A DNA stretch of 64,000 bases from an uncultured Nitrospira sp. Lineage in GTDB: Bacteria; Nitrospirota; Nitrospiria; Nitrospirales; Nitrospiraceae. A program made the translations under genes and the position numbers. The notes under the pieces were generated by a model that saw only the letters and a list, made by a program, of their open reading frames with translations, was not told the DNA's origin and ran no database searches. The DNA lies in NCBI GenBank assembly GCA_902500825.1, contig CABVRX010000007.1, positions 79,190-143,189 on the forward strand, written 5' to 3'. This document shows positions 42,201 through 51,431 of the stretch, one piece after another. Position 1 is the stretch's first letter, and every line of letters begins with the position of its first letter.

Positions 42201-43118
42201 ATGAAACCGATGCTACCCCGCTCAACCGCTCTTGCAGGTATCATCTGCGGTCTTTTCTTGACCTGGTTCAGCCCTGCGCTGGCACTGGAGAAATACGGCC
42301 GCCCTCTCCCCCAGCTAAAGGCAGATGAAAGCGAACGGGGGGCAGAGGAAAGTCTCTTCGCCGGTTATCTCCTCACCGGCATCTTTGCCTCCAATCCGAC
42401 GTTCGCGGCCAGGCCGGATAATTCAGGTCTCGTCGGCTTGCGTCACATGCTCCATCTGGAAACCGACCTCTACAGACAGTACCTCACGTTCTACACGGAT
42501 CAGAATTTTTTCTCCGACCGCACCAACGGATGGATTGAGTTGAGCGAATGGGACGGCACCTATGCTTTCACTGGTGCGTTCGGCCATTTCAATTGGCGTC
42601 TGCAGTATGAACGCGACGCACCGCTCGACCGCAGAGGCATTAAGCAGGAGTACGCGGACATACTGGGGACGGCAAAATTCCAGGCAGTGCAGGACATCCC
42701 AGGCTGGGGACGCTTATTTCCGAATCAGAACTTGACGATCTATGCTGGGGCTGGTTGGCTCTTTCACAACAGCAATTACTTCGCGAGACCGGACAACACC
42801 GGCCGGGCACTCATCCGGTACGTCGCGCATGCCGACCTCGATCTGTACAAGAACAAGGTCGTGATGTACGGCGATATCAATATGTTTACGGATCGCGATG
42901 TCGGCAACCCAGTCGCTCCGACAGAATTGGATTGGATCGTAGGGCTTGCCGCACGATGGCGGAACACGGAATTCGCCGTCTATTACGAGCAGGATCAGCC
43001 CTTGGATCGACCGGGACTGATCCAGAAATACGTCGCGGTCCAGCTTCGCTTCTCGTTTGACATTTCGAAACAGGATCTCGGCATCGGAGTGGCCAAATCG
43101 GCCGCAACCGGTCAATGA
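42201..43118 (+). CDS. Outer-membrane beta-barrel protein with an internal duplication
   Basis: 305 residues: signal peptide (ALAGIICGLFLTWFSPALA) then two homologous halves. Half one shows FAARPDNSGLVGLRH, LETDLYRQYLTFYTDQNFFSDR, WRLQYERDAPLDRRGIKQEYADI; half two shows YFARPDNTGRALIRYV, HADLDLYKNKVVMYGDINMFTDR, FAVYYEQDQPLDRPGLIQKYVAVQ. Strands of alternating hydrophobic residues fit a barrel, ending in a Phe-type strand (VQLRFSF). Family unknown; probably a channel or structural porin-like protein. Its stop overlaps the convergent SDR gene by seven bases. Confidence 0.72.
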   Translation: MKPMLPRSTALAGIICGLFLTWFSPALALEKYGRPLPQLKADESERGAEESLFAGYLLTGIFASNPTFAARPDNSGLVGLRHMLHLETDLYRQYLTFYTDQNFFSDRTNGWIELSEWDGTYAFTGAFGHFNWRLQYERDAPLDRRGIKQEYADILGTAKFQAVQDIPGWGRLFPNQNLTIYAGAGWLFHNSNYFARPDNTGRALIRYVAHADLDLYKNKVVMYGDINMFTDRDVGNPVAPTELDWIVGLAARWRNTEFAVYYEQDQPLDRPGLIQKYVAVQLRFSFDISKQDLGIGVAKSAATGQ

Positions 43119-43984
43119 GGTAGTTTGAGGATCGAGGTCAACAGCTTGTCCGATATCCGATCGGGAAGAAGCCGCACCATGAGCGCGCGAAGCTTGGCAT
43201 CGGTTCCAACGAGATATCGCGTTTGGGGAGTCGGCGCGATCAACGCATCCTCAACCGCTTTTGCTACCGCATCAGGCGAGATCGCCCGCTTCGACGCTTC
43301 TCCAACCACCTTCCGCACGGCGGCCACAACAGGCTTATAGAGCGTTCGAAGTTCCGTCTCGATGGCCGCCTCTCTCTCAGCAGCTTCAATAGTCGATTTG
43401 TTCCAGATGGGCGTCGCAATCGCACCCGGCTCAACTATCGAGACATGGATCCCCCATTGCTGGACTTCCAAACGTAGCGCATCGGTAATCGCTTCGAGCG
43501 CGAACTTCGATGCCGAATAGGGACCCATAAGGGGCATCGTTGAGAGTCCTGCGATGGAACCCATGTTGACGATCCGCCCCCGTGCCTGCCGGACTAATGG
43601 GAGAAACGCCTGCGTGACTGCCACCTGCCCGATGACATTGACTTCAAGCTGCTGGCGAAGATCGGAAATCGGTATAGCTTCAAGTGGCCCCACCACGGCA
43701 ATTCCTGCATTGTTGATGAGTCCGAATAGTCCACGATCTTTCGTCGTCTCCAACACTTCAGCATGAGATTTCTGAATGGTTGCAAGATCCGTCACATCGA
43801 GTTCCAACGGTACCAGTCGATTGGAACCAGCCTTTTGAAGGGCCACGCCGTCTTCCGATTTCCGCACCCCTGCAAACACCGCGAACCCTAGTCGATCAAG
43901 ATGCAGCGCACAGGCCGCTCCAATTCCGGTGGAAGCTCCCGTGATGACCACTGCTCGATTGTCTCCGATCGACATCTCACTCAT
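43112..43984 (-). CDS. Short-chain dehydrogenase/reductase
   Basis: A 290-residue NAD(P)-dependent SDR oxidoreductase. The TGASTGIGAA cofactor loop, LINNAGIAV, and the catalytic Ser and Y-x-x-x-K in MGSIAGLSTMPLMGPYSASKFA are all present, followed by VEPGAIATPIW. Classical SDRs have 250-300 residues. The tail (RYLVGTDAKLRALMVRLLPDRIS) is similar to that of retinol-dehydrogenase-type SDRs. Substrate unknown. The start was set at ATG 43984; other in-frame ATGs lie 24 bases upstream and 9 downstream. It converges on the barrel gene and lies upstream of tRNA-Met on the opposite strand. Confidence 0.88.
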   Translation of the reverse strand: MSEMSIGDNRAVVITGASTGIGAACALHLDRLGFAVFAGVRKSEDGVALQKAGSNRLVPLELDVTDLATIQKSHAEVLETTKDRGLFGLINNAGIAVVGPLEAIPISDLRQQLEVNVIGQVAVTQAFLPLVRQARGRIVNMGSIAGLSTMPLMGPYSASKFALEAITDALRLEVQQWGIHVSIVEPGAIATPIWNKSTIEAAEREAAIETELRTLYKPVVAAVRKVVGEASKRAISPDAVAKAVEDALIAPTPQTRYLVGTDAKLRALMVRLLPDRISDKLLTSILKLPH

Positions 43985-44111
43985 TTTCAATCTCAGCCGG
44001 AGGACCATAACAGGTTTCGAACAATTTCATCCAGACATGGCATAGCTATTCCACATCCACTCGGTGGACACCAGCCTCGGTCTTCAGCTATCATTCGATT
44101 TCTTTTTGAGT

Positions 44112-44187
44112 GGCGGTGTAGCTCAGTTGGCAGAGCAGCGGACTCATAAGCCGCGGGTCACCCGTTCGATCCGGGTCACCGCCACCA
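44112..44187 (+). tRNA. tRNA-Met (CAT anticodon)
   Basis: A 76-base tRNA with full cloverleaf: acceptor GGCGGTG pairs with CACCGCC, D-arm AGCTCAGTTGGCAGAGC, anticodon arm GCGGACT-CAT-AAGCCGC (loop CTCATAA), T-arm with TTCGATC, and an encoded CCA end. The D-loop and the lack of an initiator-type C1-A72 mismatch suggest elongator tRNA-Met; tRNA-Ile2, which has a modified CAU anticodon, cannot be excluded. The sequence downstream is low in genes. Confidence 0.95.
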
Positions 44188-44336
44188 ATAAATCCCGCAA
44201 CTTATCACGCGGCTGCTCCGCCCAACTCCTTAGCTGTCACGGTCCCAGTCACGGTTGGATTGAAGGTCACCACGCCGGTTTCGAGAATAGCGTCGGGCAA
44301 CGACAAAGAAGCGGCCCGCTTATGCAGTGAGGAGCG

Positions 44337-44747
44337 ATGATCTCTCCGTTGAAGGTCTGTCTCAGAACACTCTCTGCTCTGCTTCTGCTCCTCACTCTCG
44401 GTTGCGTCACATCCCCCATACCCGTCACCCCTGAACAGATCGCGAGTGCTGACTATGGGACAGTGCCGGTGCCACCAACCTATCAGCATGCCATTAAAGA
44501 CTACATGCAAGGGGTTCTGTTTGATCCGTACACCGCGCACTATCGATTCGTTGGAGAGCCACAGAGAGGCTACGCGTATCTTTCAGGTACGAGGAAGCCC
44601 CCAGTGTTTGGCTACCTCGTACAGGTGGAGATCGATGCGAAGAATCTGAAGGGCCGCTATGTGGGCGAGCAACCGTATCGGTTCTTTATCAAGAACGAAA
44701 CGCTGTATATGTTGGATACGTCCACCAAAGCCGAAGTGGTGCAGTAG
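44337..44747 (+). CDS. Small lipoprotein
   Basis: 136 residues with signal peptide and lipobox TLGC (LLLLLTLGCVTS) and a soluble domain. Sequences PPTYQHAIKDYMQGVLFDPYTAHYRFVGEP and QPYRFFIKNETLYMLD are of no recognised family, though the pattern of a helix leading to strand pairs resembles small Nitrospira-type lipoproteins. GAGGAG lies three bases before the ATG. It is placed on the same strand as the tRNA and 149 bases after it, so it may be carried by a tRNA-associated insertion. Confidence 0.65.
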   Translation: MISPLKVCLRTLSALLLLLTLGCVTSPIPVTPEQIASADYGTVPVPPTYQHAIKDYMQGVLFDPYTAHYRFVGEPQRGYAYLSGTRKPPVFGYLVQVEIDAKNLKGRYVGEQPYRFFIKNETLYMLDTSTKAEVVQ

Positions 44748-45026
44748 CTACTATTGTCAGAGTCTATCAACCTTTCAGACCTCTGGTCAGATCGATCGAA
44801 CAGAAAATTGTTTACCAGACTGCTTTTCAACTCCCTTACTTGCTCCTACCGGGGACTTATCGGGCGAAGCCTCTCCTTCCTATCGCCACTGGATAAGTTC
44901 GTTCAGTAGCGTCTTGTCTAATAGTTTGCGCCCATCCCCGTCTCGCCGTCACTCCGTTGCTCTCCTGGTTTCTCGTTCATTCCTCAAGTACACTGCCGGA
45001 AGTTACACCTGCTCAGGAAGAACGAT

Positions 45027-45389
45027 ATGCACCCCGAGCTTCGACGAGCGTATGATGTAGAGATGACGGCGGCAATGAATCTCTACGATGTCGGCAACTT
45101 TCAACCCGCATTTTCTCATCTTGCGCGAGCACACATCTTGGGGCAATCGTTTCCGATTGCACATGCGAGAACCCACTGGTGGATGCTGAAAGTCGGTTGG
45201 CAGCGTCGAGATTTGGTAGAAATTGTCGGTCAACTGCCACGGATCTTGGGAGCGCTACTCTTCTCGCGAGTCTGGGTTCCGAAAGGCAACACTGGCGGTG
45301 CACGAGTGCCGCCGTTCAAGTCCATGCCGATTCCCGAAGATCTTCAGATGTTACTGGATAAACACGGGCGCGATGTCAAAACCGTATAA
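45027..45389 (+). CDS. DUF3703-family protein
   Basis: 120 residues matching the DUF3703 family: N-terminal helix LRRAYDVEMTAAMNLYDVGNFQPAFSHLARAHILGQSFPIAHARTHWWML (the A-H-x-x-x-H-x-x-M motif), then a hydrophobic segment and a polar end ARVPPFKSMPIPEDLQMLL. In other bacteria such genes accompany heavy-metal or mercury resistance loci; here no such genes are next to it. A GGAAG lies about five bases before the ATG. Biochemical function not known. Confidence 0.75.
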   Translation: MHPELRRAYDVEMTAAMNLYDVGNFQPAFSHLARAHILGQSFPIAHARTHWWMLKVGWQRRDLVEIVGQLPRILGALLFSRVWVPKGNTGGARVPPFKSMPIPEDLQMLLDKHGRDVKTV

Positions 45390-45694
45390 CGAATGGAGAT
45401 GGATCTTAGCCGCTATTCTTCTCGCAACCCGTCTATGACTGGTTGCCGTGCCACCCACCGGGCAGGGAAATAGCCACCACTAGGGTTGCAATGCCGGCGA
45501 GCACCACGGCCTGATTAAGCGCACCGACCGATTGCTCGGTGATGACCTAGAGGGAAAACGAGTGCTCACCAGCACCAACAATGTGTCTGTGACCCGATCG
45601 AATATTTACAGAAGAGGGCGAGTTGAAACGGAAGGAGCCTGGGCGGTACCTGAACAGGTATACGTAGAAGTCGATCTTGGAAGAGAAGGGAGAG
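45390..45694. other. Gene-poor stretch with a possible transporter remnant
   Basis: 305 bases between the DUF3703 gene (+) and tyrS (-). On the minus strand 45433-45546 a short frame reads VITEQSVGALNQAVVLAGIA and then a hydrophobic end, resembling the C-terminal membrane segment of a transporter; a stop codon precedes it, so if real it is a dead fragment. A plus-strand frame (45532-45741) has no recognised motif. No regulatory site stood out. Confidence 0.3.
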
Positions 45695-46906
45695 CTAGGA
45701 TCTCAATTCAACCACGGCAAACTTTCGTCGGCCGATCTTGACCCGATACTGCCTACCCACAGTCACCATGAGTACTGCGTTGGCGTCACTCTGTTTCTGT
45801 CCGTCGATCTCAACCCCACCTTGAATGATGAGTCGTCGTGCTTCACTCTTACTGGGAACCAGCCCTGTTTTTGCCACAAGATCGACCAGTCCTATAGTCT
45901 CCCCTTGGCGCAAGTCTTGGGCAGTCAGTTGCAATCGGACATCCGGATTATCAGGAAATTCTCGTTCCTGGAATTTCTGTTGGAATTCATTTTTTGCCTG
46001 CCGCCCGGCGTCAGTTCCGTGATAACGCGCCACGATCAATTCCGCGAGCGCCTGTTTGGCCTCCATTGGGTGGAGCGCTTTGGCGCGACCGAGATCTTCC
46101 GTTGTGAGTAATTCATAATACCGATACATCAGTGTATCGCTGATCGACATGACTTTCCCAAACATCTCTCCAGGCTTGTCTTCCAGGGCAATGTAATTGC
46201 CGACGCTCTTGCTCATCTTTTTGACGCCGTCCGTACCTTCGAGCAACGGCATTGTGATGACGACCTGCGATTCCTGGCCATAGTCCCGTTGCAACTCCCG
46301 TCCCACCAAAAGATTAAATTTTTGATCCGTCCCTCCCAATTCCACGTCAGCTTTTAATGCGACCGAATCATAGCCCTGGACGAGCGGATAGAGAAATTCG
46401 TGGACGCTGATGGGTTTTTGCTCGTGGTACCGTTTGTGGAAATCATCCCGCTCCATCATACGAGCGACTCGATAGTGGGCCGCCAGTTGAATGAGCCCGT
46501 CGGCCGTCATCGATCCCATCCATCGGCTATTGAATTCAATTGTCGTCTTATTGGGGTCGAGAATCTTGAAGATCTGCCTCTGGTACGTTTTGGCATTTTC
46601 CAGCACCTGTTCTTTGGTCAACGCTTTCCGTGTCTCGGATACCCCGGTGGGATCGCCGATCATCCCGGTGAAATCGCCGATGAGGAAGATGACTTGATGA
46701 CCGAGATCTTGGAAGTGCTTCAATTTATGGATCAGCACAGTATGTCCGAGATGAAGATCCGGCGCGGTTGGATCGAAACCCGCTTTGACGCGCAAGGGTC
46801 GATTCTCGGCAAGAGCCTTCTTGAGCTTCGCCTCCAGCTCGACCCGTTGAATGACCTCTACGGCGCCACGCTGAATCAGATCGAGGTGTTGACGTATGTT
46901 TGTCAT
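45695..46906 (-). CDS. tyrS: Tyrosyl-tRNA synthetase
   Basis: 403 residues, class I synthetase. The HIGH-like motif is in [24 protein letters not shown] near residue 45-52, with [17 protein letters not shown] after it and the [12 protein letters not shown] loop near residue 235. An S4 RNA-binding domain ends the protein ([18 protein letters not shown]). This HLGH variant is of the Bacillus/TyrRS-type II group. It follows the comEA-like gene with a four-base overlap (ATGA) and is probably co-transcribed. Confidence 0.96.
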   Translation of the reverse strand: MTNIRQHLDLIQRGAVEVIQRVELEAKLKKALAENRPLRVKAGFDPTAPDLHLGHTVLIHKLKHFQDLGHQVIFLIGDFTGMIGDPTGVSETRKALTKEQVLENAKTYQRQIFKILDPNKTTIEFNSRWMGSMTADGLIQLAAHYRVARMMERDDFHKRYHEQKPISVHEFLYPLVQGYDSVALKADVELGGTDQKFNLLVGRELQRDYGQESQVVITMPLLEGTDGVKKMSKSVGNYIALEDKPGEMFGKVMSISDTLMYRYYELLTTEDLGRAKALHPMEAKQALAELIVARYHGTDAGRQAKNEFQQKFQEREFPDNPDVRLQLTAQDLRQGETIGLVDLVAKTGLVPSKSEARRLIIQGGVEIDGQKQSDANAVLMVTVGRQYRVKIGRRKFAVVELRS

Positions 46907-47382
46907 AATTTCTGCGGCGGCGTCGCGTGTAAGGGATTCGCCGAGACCATCACAAAGGATTTGAGGTGTTCCATTTTTTTAGCACCGATCCCTTTGACTC
47001 CACGAAGGTCTTCGACCTTCTGAAATTGTCCGACTGATTCTCGAAAAGCGATCATCCGTCGAGCCAACACTGTTCCAATCCCCGGCAACGACTCCAGCTC
47101 ATCGGCACTTGCGCGATTGAGGTCGAGTCGTGAACGAATCGATGTTTTTGATGGCTCCATCTGTGCGACAACATCGATATTGGCACCTTGTACATTTTGG
47201 CCAGACGAGCCGACAGTCAAGCTTCCTCGCTCTTCGAATTTAGTGGGCCTCGAAGAGATGATCTGGTGCTCGGTTGCTGGTGGAATGTTTTGAACCGGCG
47301 GCTGTGGAGTCCATCTGATCCAAATAACCACACCGATTGTCACGGACAGCATACCGAGTTTCAGAAGTAAGGACTTAATCAT
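46903..47382 (-). CDS. ComEA-type helix-hairpin-helix protein
   Basis: 159 residues with one N-terminal membrane helix ([21 protein letters not shown]), a linker of about 70 residues, and a C-terminal pair of HhH motifs ([30 protein letters not shown] and [18 protein letters not shown]). This is the ComEA DNA-binding domain used in competence for uptake of extracellular DNA, or in other contexts a generic DNA-binding protein. No other competence gene is adjacent apart from the distant cinA. ATG 47382 has a weak purine-rich AGGTGG just before it. Its stop overlaps tyrS in ATGA. Confidence 0.85.
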   Translation of the reverse strand: MIKSLLLKLGMLSVTIGVVIWIRWTPQPPVQNIPPATEHQIISSRPTKFEERGSLTVGSSGQNVQGANIDVVAQMEPSKTSIRSRLDLNRASADELESLPGIGTVLARRMIAFRESVGQFQKVEDLRGVKGIGAKKMEHLKSFVMVSANPLHATPPQKL

Positions 47383-47492
47383 CCACCTGTTCTCTTCCGA
47401 ACATGGGGTTGATCGCCATAGCACGGGTGAAGGCGTGGGTTGAGGTTATAAGTTACGAAAGAGACTCCTGACACTCAACCTCAACCTGAGCC

Positions 47493-47882
47493 TTAACCTT
47501 TCTTCTGGCTGGCAAGGAAGGCTTCGTACTGCGAGGCTGTCATTAGTTGATCGATCTCGCCAGGATCGGAGAGCTCGATCACGGCGATCCACCCTTTGCC
47601 ATAGGGATCGGAATTCACCACCTCAGGATGATTGTTTAGTTCGGTATTCACCTGGCTCACCGTTCCGCTCACCGGCGTGTAAATCGTCGACGTCGTTTTC
47701 GTTGATTCGACTTCACCGATCTGTTGGCCGACCTTGACCGAGACGCCCACTTTGGGCAGATCCAGAAAAACGATATCGCCTAAGGCATCCTGAGCGAAAT
47801 CGCTGATACCCACTGTCGCTCGTTTCCCGTCGAGACGAACCCACTCATGCTCTTTGTGAAATCGCAAGTCGGATGGAATCAT
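47493..47882 (-). CDS. gcvH: Glycine cleavage system H protein
   Basis: 129-residue lipoyl carrier protein. The lipoyl-lysine lies in GEVESTKTTSTIYTPVSG, with Lys in the place of the usual ESVKAAS motif, and the fold begins FHKEHEWVRLDGKRATVGISDFAQDALGDIVF. It shuttles the methylamine group among the P, T and L proteins. No gcvT, gcvP or lpd gene is near in this window. The three-residue change around the modified Lys (TKTTS) is a variant also seen in divergent H-proteins and need not prevent lipoylation. Confidence 0.92.
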   Translation of the reverse strand: MIPSDLRFHKEHEWVRLDGKRATVGISDFAQDALGDIVFLDLPKVGVSVKVGQQIGEVESTKTTSTIYTPVSGTVSQVNTELNNHPEVVNSDPYGKGWIAVIELSDPGEIDQLMTASQYEAFLASQKKG

Positions 47883-48052
47883 GTCGGCTCCATTTTTGAA
47901 AAACCGTACTAGAGGTTAAGGAAAGTCAGCGTACGGCTCAGCCTCAACCTGAGAAATTCTGTCGGATGGTAGTGGGCCAGACTGGCATTGTCAAGGAACG
48001 GTGTGGGCCATTGACCCTCAACCGGTTTCAATTCCGAAGAGGTGCTGAAAAA

Positions 48053-48091
48053 CAAAAAAGCGGAGGAACGGCTCCGGCGCTGTTCCTCCGC
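48053..48091 (-). terminator. Intrinsic terminator of ndk
   Basis: On the minus strand a ten-base stem (GCGGAGGAAC at 48091-48082 pairs with GTTCCTCCGC at 48069-48060) with a 12-base loop is followed by six T residues and then GTTTTT. It lies about 60 bases after the ndk stop, facing gcvH. This is a standard rho-independent terminator. Confidence 0.88.
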
Positions 48092-48149
48092 ACCTGTACC
48101 GAGCAGAGCGTGGAGGGCGACAAGATCCTCACACTCCAACACAGGAAGG

Positions 48150-48569
48150 TTAGCGGAACACCTCCATGCCGGGAAAGAAAAATCCGACCTCGAATTGCGC
48201 GGTTTCAGAAGAATCCGAACCATGTACGGCGTTGAATTCGATATTCGTTCCGTGCGCTTTGCGTATGGTCCCGGCATCGGCTTTTGCCGGATCGGTCGCC
48301 CCCATCAGCTCACGATTCTTCTTGATGGCATTGTCACCCTGCAACACGAGGACGACAGCAGGTCCGGAAGACATGAAAGCGCAAAGACTTCCGAAAAACG
48401 GGCGCGCTTTGTGTACGGCATAAAACCCCTCCGCCACCGACTGAGACATGTGAATCATCTTGATGGCGATGGGCTTCAACCCCGCTTGCTCATACCGATG
48501 GATAATGTCCCCGATCACGTTTTTCTTGACTGCGTCCGGCTTAATGATGGCCAATGTTCGTTCGCTCAT
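48150..48569 (-). CDS. ndk: Nucleoside diphosphate kinase
   Basis: 139 residues, exchanging terminal phosphates among nucleotides. Starts [20 protein letters not shown], with the His-phosphate active site in [22 protein letters not shown] near residue 115, plus [24 protein letters not shown] and [16 protein letters not shown]. This is the complete NDPK. ATG 48569 has GGAGG about 13 bases upstream; the frame extends 45 bases further upstream without a better start. A terminator separates it from gcvH. Confidence 0.96.
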   Translation of the reverse strand: MSERTLAIIKPDAVKKNVIGDIIHRYEQAGLKPIAIKMIHMSQSVAEGFYAVHKARPFFGSLCAFMSSGPAVVLVLQGDNAIKKNRELMGATDPAKADAGTIRKAHGTNIEFNAVHGSDSSETAQFEVGFFFPGMEVFR

Positions 48570-48703
48570 GATCACTCTGTTCCTCCAGATAATTAAAGCA
48601 TCCACTCTACTCAACGGCGCGGTGCATTATATGGACGCCCACTTCTACCTTGCAAGCATCCGATGGTCCCACGGGAACATGCGGCATCGAGGCCGGTTTA
48701 GCT

Positions 48704-49429
48704 CTACGATCGACGCTCGATCACCACGAGCATTCGAAAGGCAAGAAGCCAACCCACTCGTTCTAGAATTCGTTCCAGTTGGAGAATCGGAGTCAGCAAC
48801 CATTCCGGCAGAAAACACGGATGGTCGAACCCACCGCTGAGCGGATAGGCGACACAGCCTAATCGGCGGATGTGTTGGATAGAGAATCCCGGATAGCGCG
48901 ACCGGAAACGAGGTTGATTCCATTCGAACAAGATCGTCGCAACGGCCTGATTGGCGTCAAACGGTCGGCGGTCAATCCGAGAAGGCTTGAGAACGAGAGG
49001 ATCTTCCGAACAATTCATCGGCTCTGGATGCAGCCACCGATAGATCGGCCATGAAACCCATGAGAGATAGGGATCCATGGCGATTATCCTGCCTCCGATA
49101 CGGAGAGTTCTCAACGCTTCATCGAAAAAGAGGGAGACATTCTCAACATGATGCAACGAATCGAACAGGACCAGGTTGCCCAGCGACTCGGACTGAAATG
49201 GGAGTCGCTGGGCATCTGTGACCATGTTCAACCACGGTAAGACCAGCACATCGCTACAATAGACTCCCGTCACATGGGATTTTAGATTGCCCGTGCCTCC
49301 TCCGATCTCAATCGTAGGCCCTGGCACCAACCAGGCAATGATCTCTCCATACCAATTTTCATACAGCCGTCGAAGCACAGGTTTTTGCTGCCACACGGCT
49401 CGATGGCGATGCAAGAGTTCCTCGGACAT
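48704..49429 (-). CDS. SAM-dependent methyltransferase
   Basis: 241-residue class I methyltransferase. Motif I is TIEIGGGTGNLKSHV near residue 57, motif II contains DAQRLPFQSESLGNLVLFDSLHHVEN, and an IGGRIIAMDPYLS post-motif. Target unknown; the protein resembles UbiE/COQ5-type and sugar or lipid methyltransferases. The ATG shares a base with the stop of the fused methyltransferase/glycosyltransferase (TGATG), so the two are translated together, suggesting modification of the same lipid or glycan. A membrane-like tail (LQLERILERVGWLLAF) could attach it to the membrane. Confidence 0.82.
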   Translation of the reverse strand: MSEELLHRHRAVWQQKPVLRRLYENWYGEIIAWLVPGPTIEIGGGTGNLKSHVTGVYCSDVLVLPWLNMVTDAQRLPFQSESLGNLVLFDSLHHVENVSLFFDEALRTLRIGGRIIAMDPYLSWVSWPIYRWLHPEPMNCSEDPLVLKPSRIDRRPFDANQAVATILFEWNQPRFRSRYPGFSIQHIRRLGCVAYPLSGGFDHPCFLPEWLLTPILQLERILERVGWLLAFRMLVVIERRS

Positions 49430-50934
49430 CACACGGCCTTCAGGCGAAAGAATCCATAGATCGTCATCCTCAACAACATCCATCCATGCGCGAATCGCTG
49501 AATATTGGTGCTGCCATAGGCTCGCGCTTGATACCGAATAGGAATCTCCACAATATGCAGATTCAGTTTCGAGGCTCCGAACAACAGATCGAAATCCCCG
49601 AACGGATCGAAGTCGCCGAAGTAGTGTCGATTGGCGGCGATCCGTTCATACTCACGTCGGAACAAGACTTTGGTCCCGCAGAGGGTGTCCTTGATCCTCT
49701 GATTCAGGAGCCAGGAGAAGGCCATGGCGAAAAACTTGTTACCCATCAGATTGAGTATACGCATGGCCTGCGACTCCATGGGATAGACGAGGCGACAACC
49801 ATTGATGAATTCGCCCTTTCCATGCACAAGAGCCTCATAGAATTTTGGAAGTGCTTCCGGCGGCACCGTCAGATCCGCATCCAGGATCATGAGCACATCA
49901 CCGGTGGCATGCGTAAAACCTTTGCGTACCGCGTCCCCTTTCCCCTTGCCATCTTGCGCCAGAAGCTTGATATCTTTGCCAGGATAGCAGGCCGTCAGCC
50001 GCCGAATCTCCTCCGGAGTCCCATCGCTCGAATGCCCATCTACGAAAATGATCTGTTGGCGGCCGCCGAATCGTGGAATCCGCCTGAGTGTTGCGTCGAT
50101 ATTTCCACATTCATTCCGACAAGGAATGACGATCGTCGTCGAGTATGGACGCCCCGGCCTCCGAAGGCGTGGCCTTGCCACGACATAGTGACTGAGGCAC
50201 AGCGCGCGGAAACCAGGAAGATAGGCCAGCAGGTTGTTGCACAAAGAGGAAAGAAGCGGAACGGACTTGGGCAACAACAACCGTCGTTCCATCTTCACCA
50301 CATCGAAATCGGCCAAGGATAAGAGGTTGGCAATGTCAGACGGCGAGAGCCAACTCTGTTCAGGTTGCGGCATTTTCATGCCGATTTTTTCGCTGAGCCG
50401 AAGAACCGGCTCCCACAGATAGTTATAGTAAGACACGATGATTCGTGTATGCGGCTTACAGACTCGGTACAGCCGCCTGAAGGCGGCCTCGACATCGACC
50501 AAGTGGCCGACCAGGTCGGCAAGTATGATCACGTCGAAGGCTTCGTTAAGTTCCAGCGTTTCTGCGTCACCGACTCGAAACTCCAACGTGGGATGACGCT
50601 GAGCCGCCTCCTTGACCATCTCCGAACTCAAGTCGATGCCGACCCCGCGAGCGGGCTTCACCGCGGCGAGCAGAGTCCCCAAGCCCGAACCAACCTCTAG
50701 TACATGCAAGCCTTCGGGGATGAGGAATCTGAAATAGCGAGACTGATCCTCATAGTAGGACTTGGCTTTCTGTTCCCAGAAGGTACGCTGACCAGCATAG
50801 GCATCAAAGTGACCGCGGATTACCTGTTTCGTTGCATCCGTTCTGGACTGACTCCTCGTGTGAATGTGATATGGGTCGGCGGTTTCCAAGGAGACCGGAG
50901 AAGACGGCAATTTAAACACTCGGGGCGATTTCAT
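49429..50934 (-). CDS. Fused class I methyltransferase and family 2 glycosyltransferase
   Basis: About 501 residues from ATG 50934 (an upstream ATG at 50976 adds 14). Residues 25-245 are a SAM-dependent methyltransferase: VLEVGSGLGTLLAAVKPARGVGIDLS with motif I and a LIILADLVGHL-like VIILADLVGHLVDVE. Residues about 270-500 are a GT-A fold, family 2 glycosyltransferase: TTIVIPCRNECGNIDATLRRI, IIFVDGHSSDGTPEEI, and MILDADLTVPPEALPKFYEAL with DxD. The C-terminal ending (YQARAYGSTNIQRFAHGWMLL) resembles dolichyl-phosphate-mannose synthase type enzymes. It probably makes and methylates a polyprenyl-linked sugar or a polysaccharide. Coupled to the downstream methyltransferase. Confidence 0.85.
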   Translation of the reverse strand: MKSPRVFKLPSSPVSLETADPYHIHTRSQSRTDATKQVIRGHFDAYAGQRTFWEQKAKSYYEDQSRYFRFLIPEGLHVLEVGSGLGTLLAAVKPARGVGIDLSSEMVKEAAQRHPTLEFRVGDAETLELNEAFDVIILADLVGHLVDVEAAFRRLYRVCKPHTRIIVSYYNYLWEPVLRLSEKIGMKMPQPEQSWLSPSDIANLLSLADFDVVKMERRLLLPKSVPLLSSLCNNLLAYLPGFRALCLSHYVVARPRLRRPGRPYSTTIVIPCRNECGNIDATLRRIPRFGGRQQIIFVDGHSSDGTPEEIRRLTACYPGKDIKLLAQDGKGKGDAVRKGFTHATGDVLMILDADLTVPPEALPKFYEALVHGKGEFINGCRLVYPMESQAMRILNLMGNKFFAMAFSWLLNQRIKDTLCGTKVLFRREYERIAANRHYFGDFDPFGDFDLLFGASKLNLHIVEIPIRYQARAYGSTNIQRFAHGWMLLRMTIYGFFRLKAV

Positions 50935-51139
50935 CGATATATCTACAGAAGAAGACTGTGCAGGACAGCCTATCATCAGATCGACAGAACCGCACGTGAT
51001 TTCAAATACTTACGCATGTATTCGAAGGATTAGATACACTTGTGGCGGCGAGAGGCATACGCCGATGAGTGAGTTTGTGGAGGTCGCGACACGACGACCG
51101 AGTTTTTCATCCTCAGGAAAATTACAAAGGAGTTTGAGC

Positions 51140-51217
51140 ATGCATATTATCGTCGCCTTCTTTGTTTGTATCGGCTTAGTGATCGTCGTTTCTACCTTAT
51201 TCATAGACAACAACTAA
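51140..51217 (+). CDS. 25-residue membrane micropeptide
   Basis: Begins MHIIVAFFVCIGLVIVV and ends FIDNN. One hydrophobic helix, charges only at the ends. An AAAGGAG Shine-Dalgarno lies seven bases before the ATG, which is the best evidence that it is translated. It is similar in organisation to the 22-residue peptide at 58845-58913 (both start MHI with a hydrophobic helix). Function unknown, possibly a regulator of a membrane protein. It is isolated between the methyltransferase-GT gene and the DUF2314 gene. Confidence 0.55.
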   Translation: MHIIVAFFVCIGLVIVVSTLFIDNN

Positions 51218-51431
51218 GAGAAGCACGCCTGTCAGCAGTCCTGCCCAACCCACAATATCTATGATGTGCGGATATCCCATCCATGAGTTCTAGTATACGT
51301 TGCTCTATTTCTTAGGCACGCGGTGATGAGAAGTTTTGCAAGACCGGAGGAAAGGATTAGTGGGACAGGCTTGTTAACGGAGCTGATCTGCTCATCGGAA
51401 AGAAGTTTTCAGAAATTTTGGATGAGCGATC

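Noticed and set aside
44205..44540. Minus-strand frame with a VTFNPTVTGTVTAKELGG segment
   Set aside because: Resembles a repeat unit of an adhesin or cohesin-like protein but is antisense to the small lipoprotein and lacks a start; probably a shadow frame or a tiny remnant.
51218..51431. Possible gene between the micropeptide and the DUF2314 gene
   Set aside because: No open frame with a binding site or motif, and no hairpin with a T-run.
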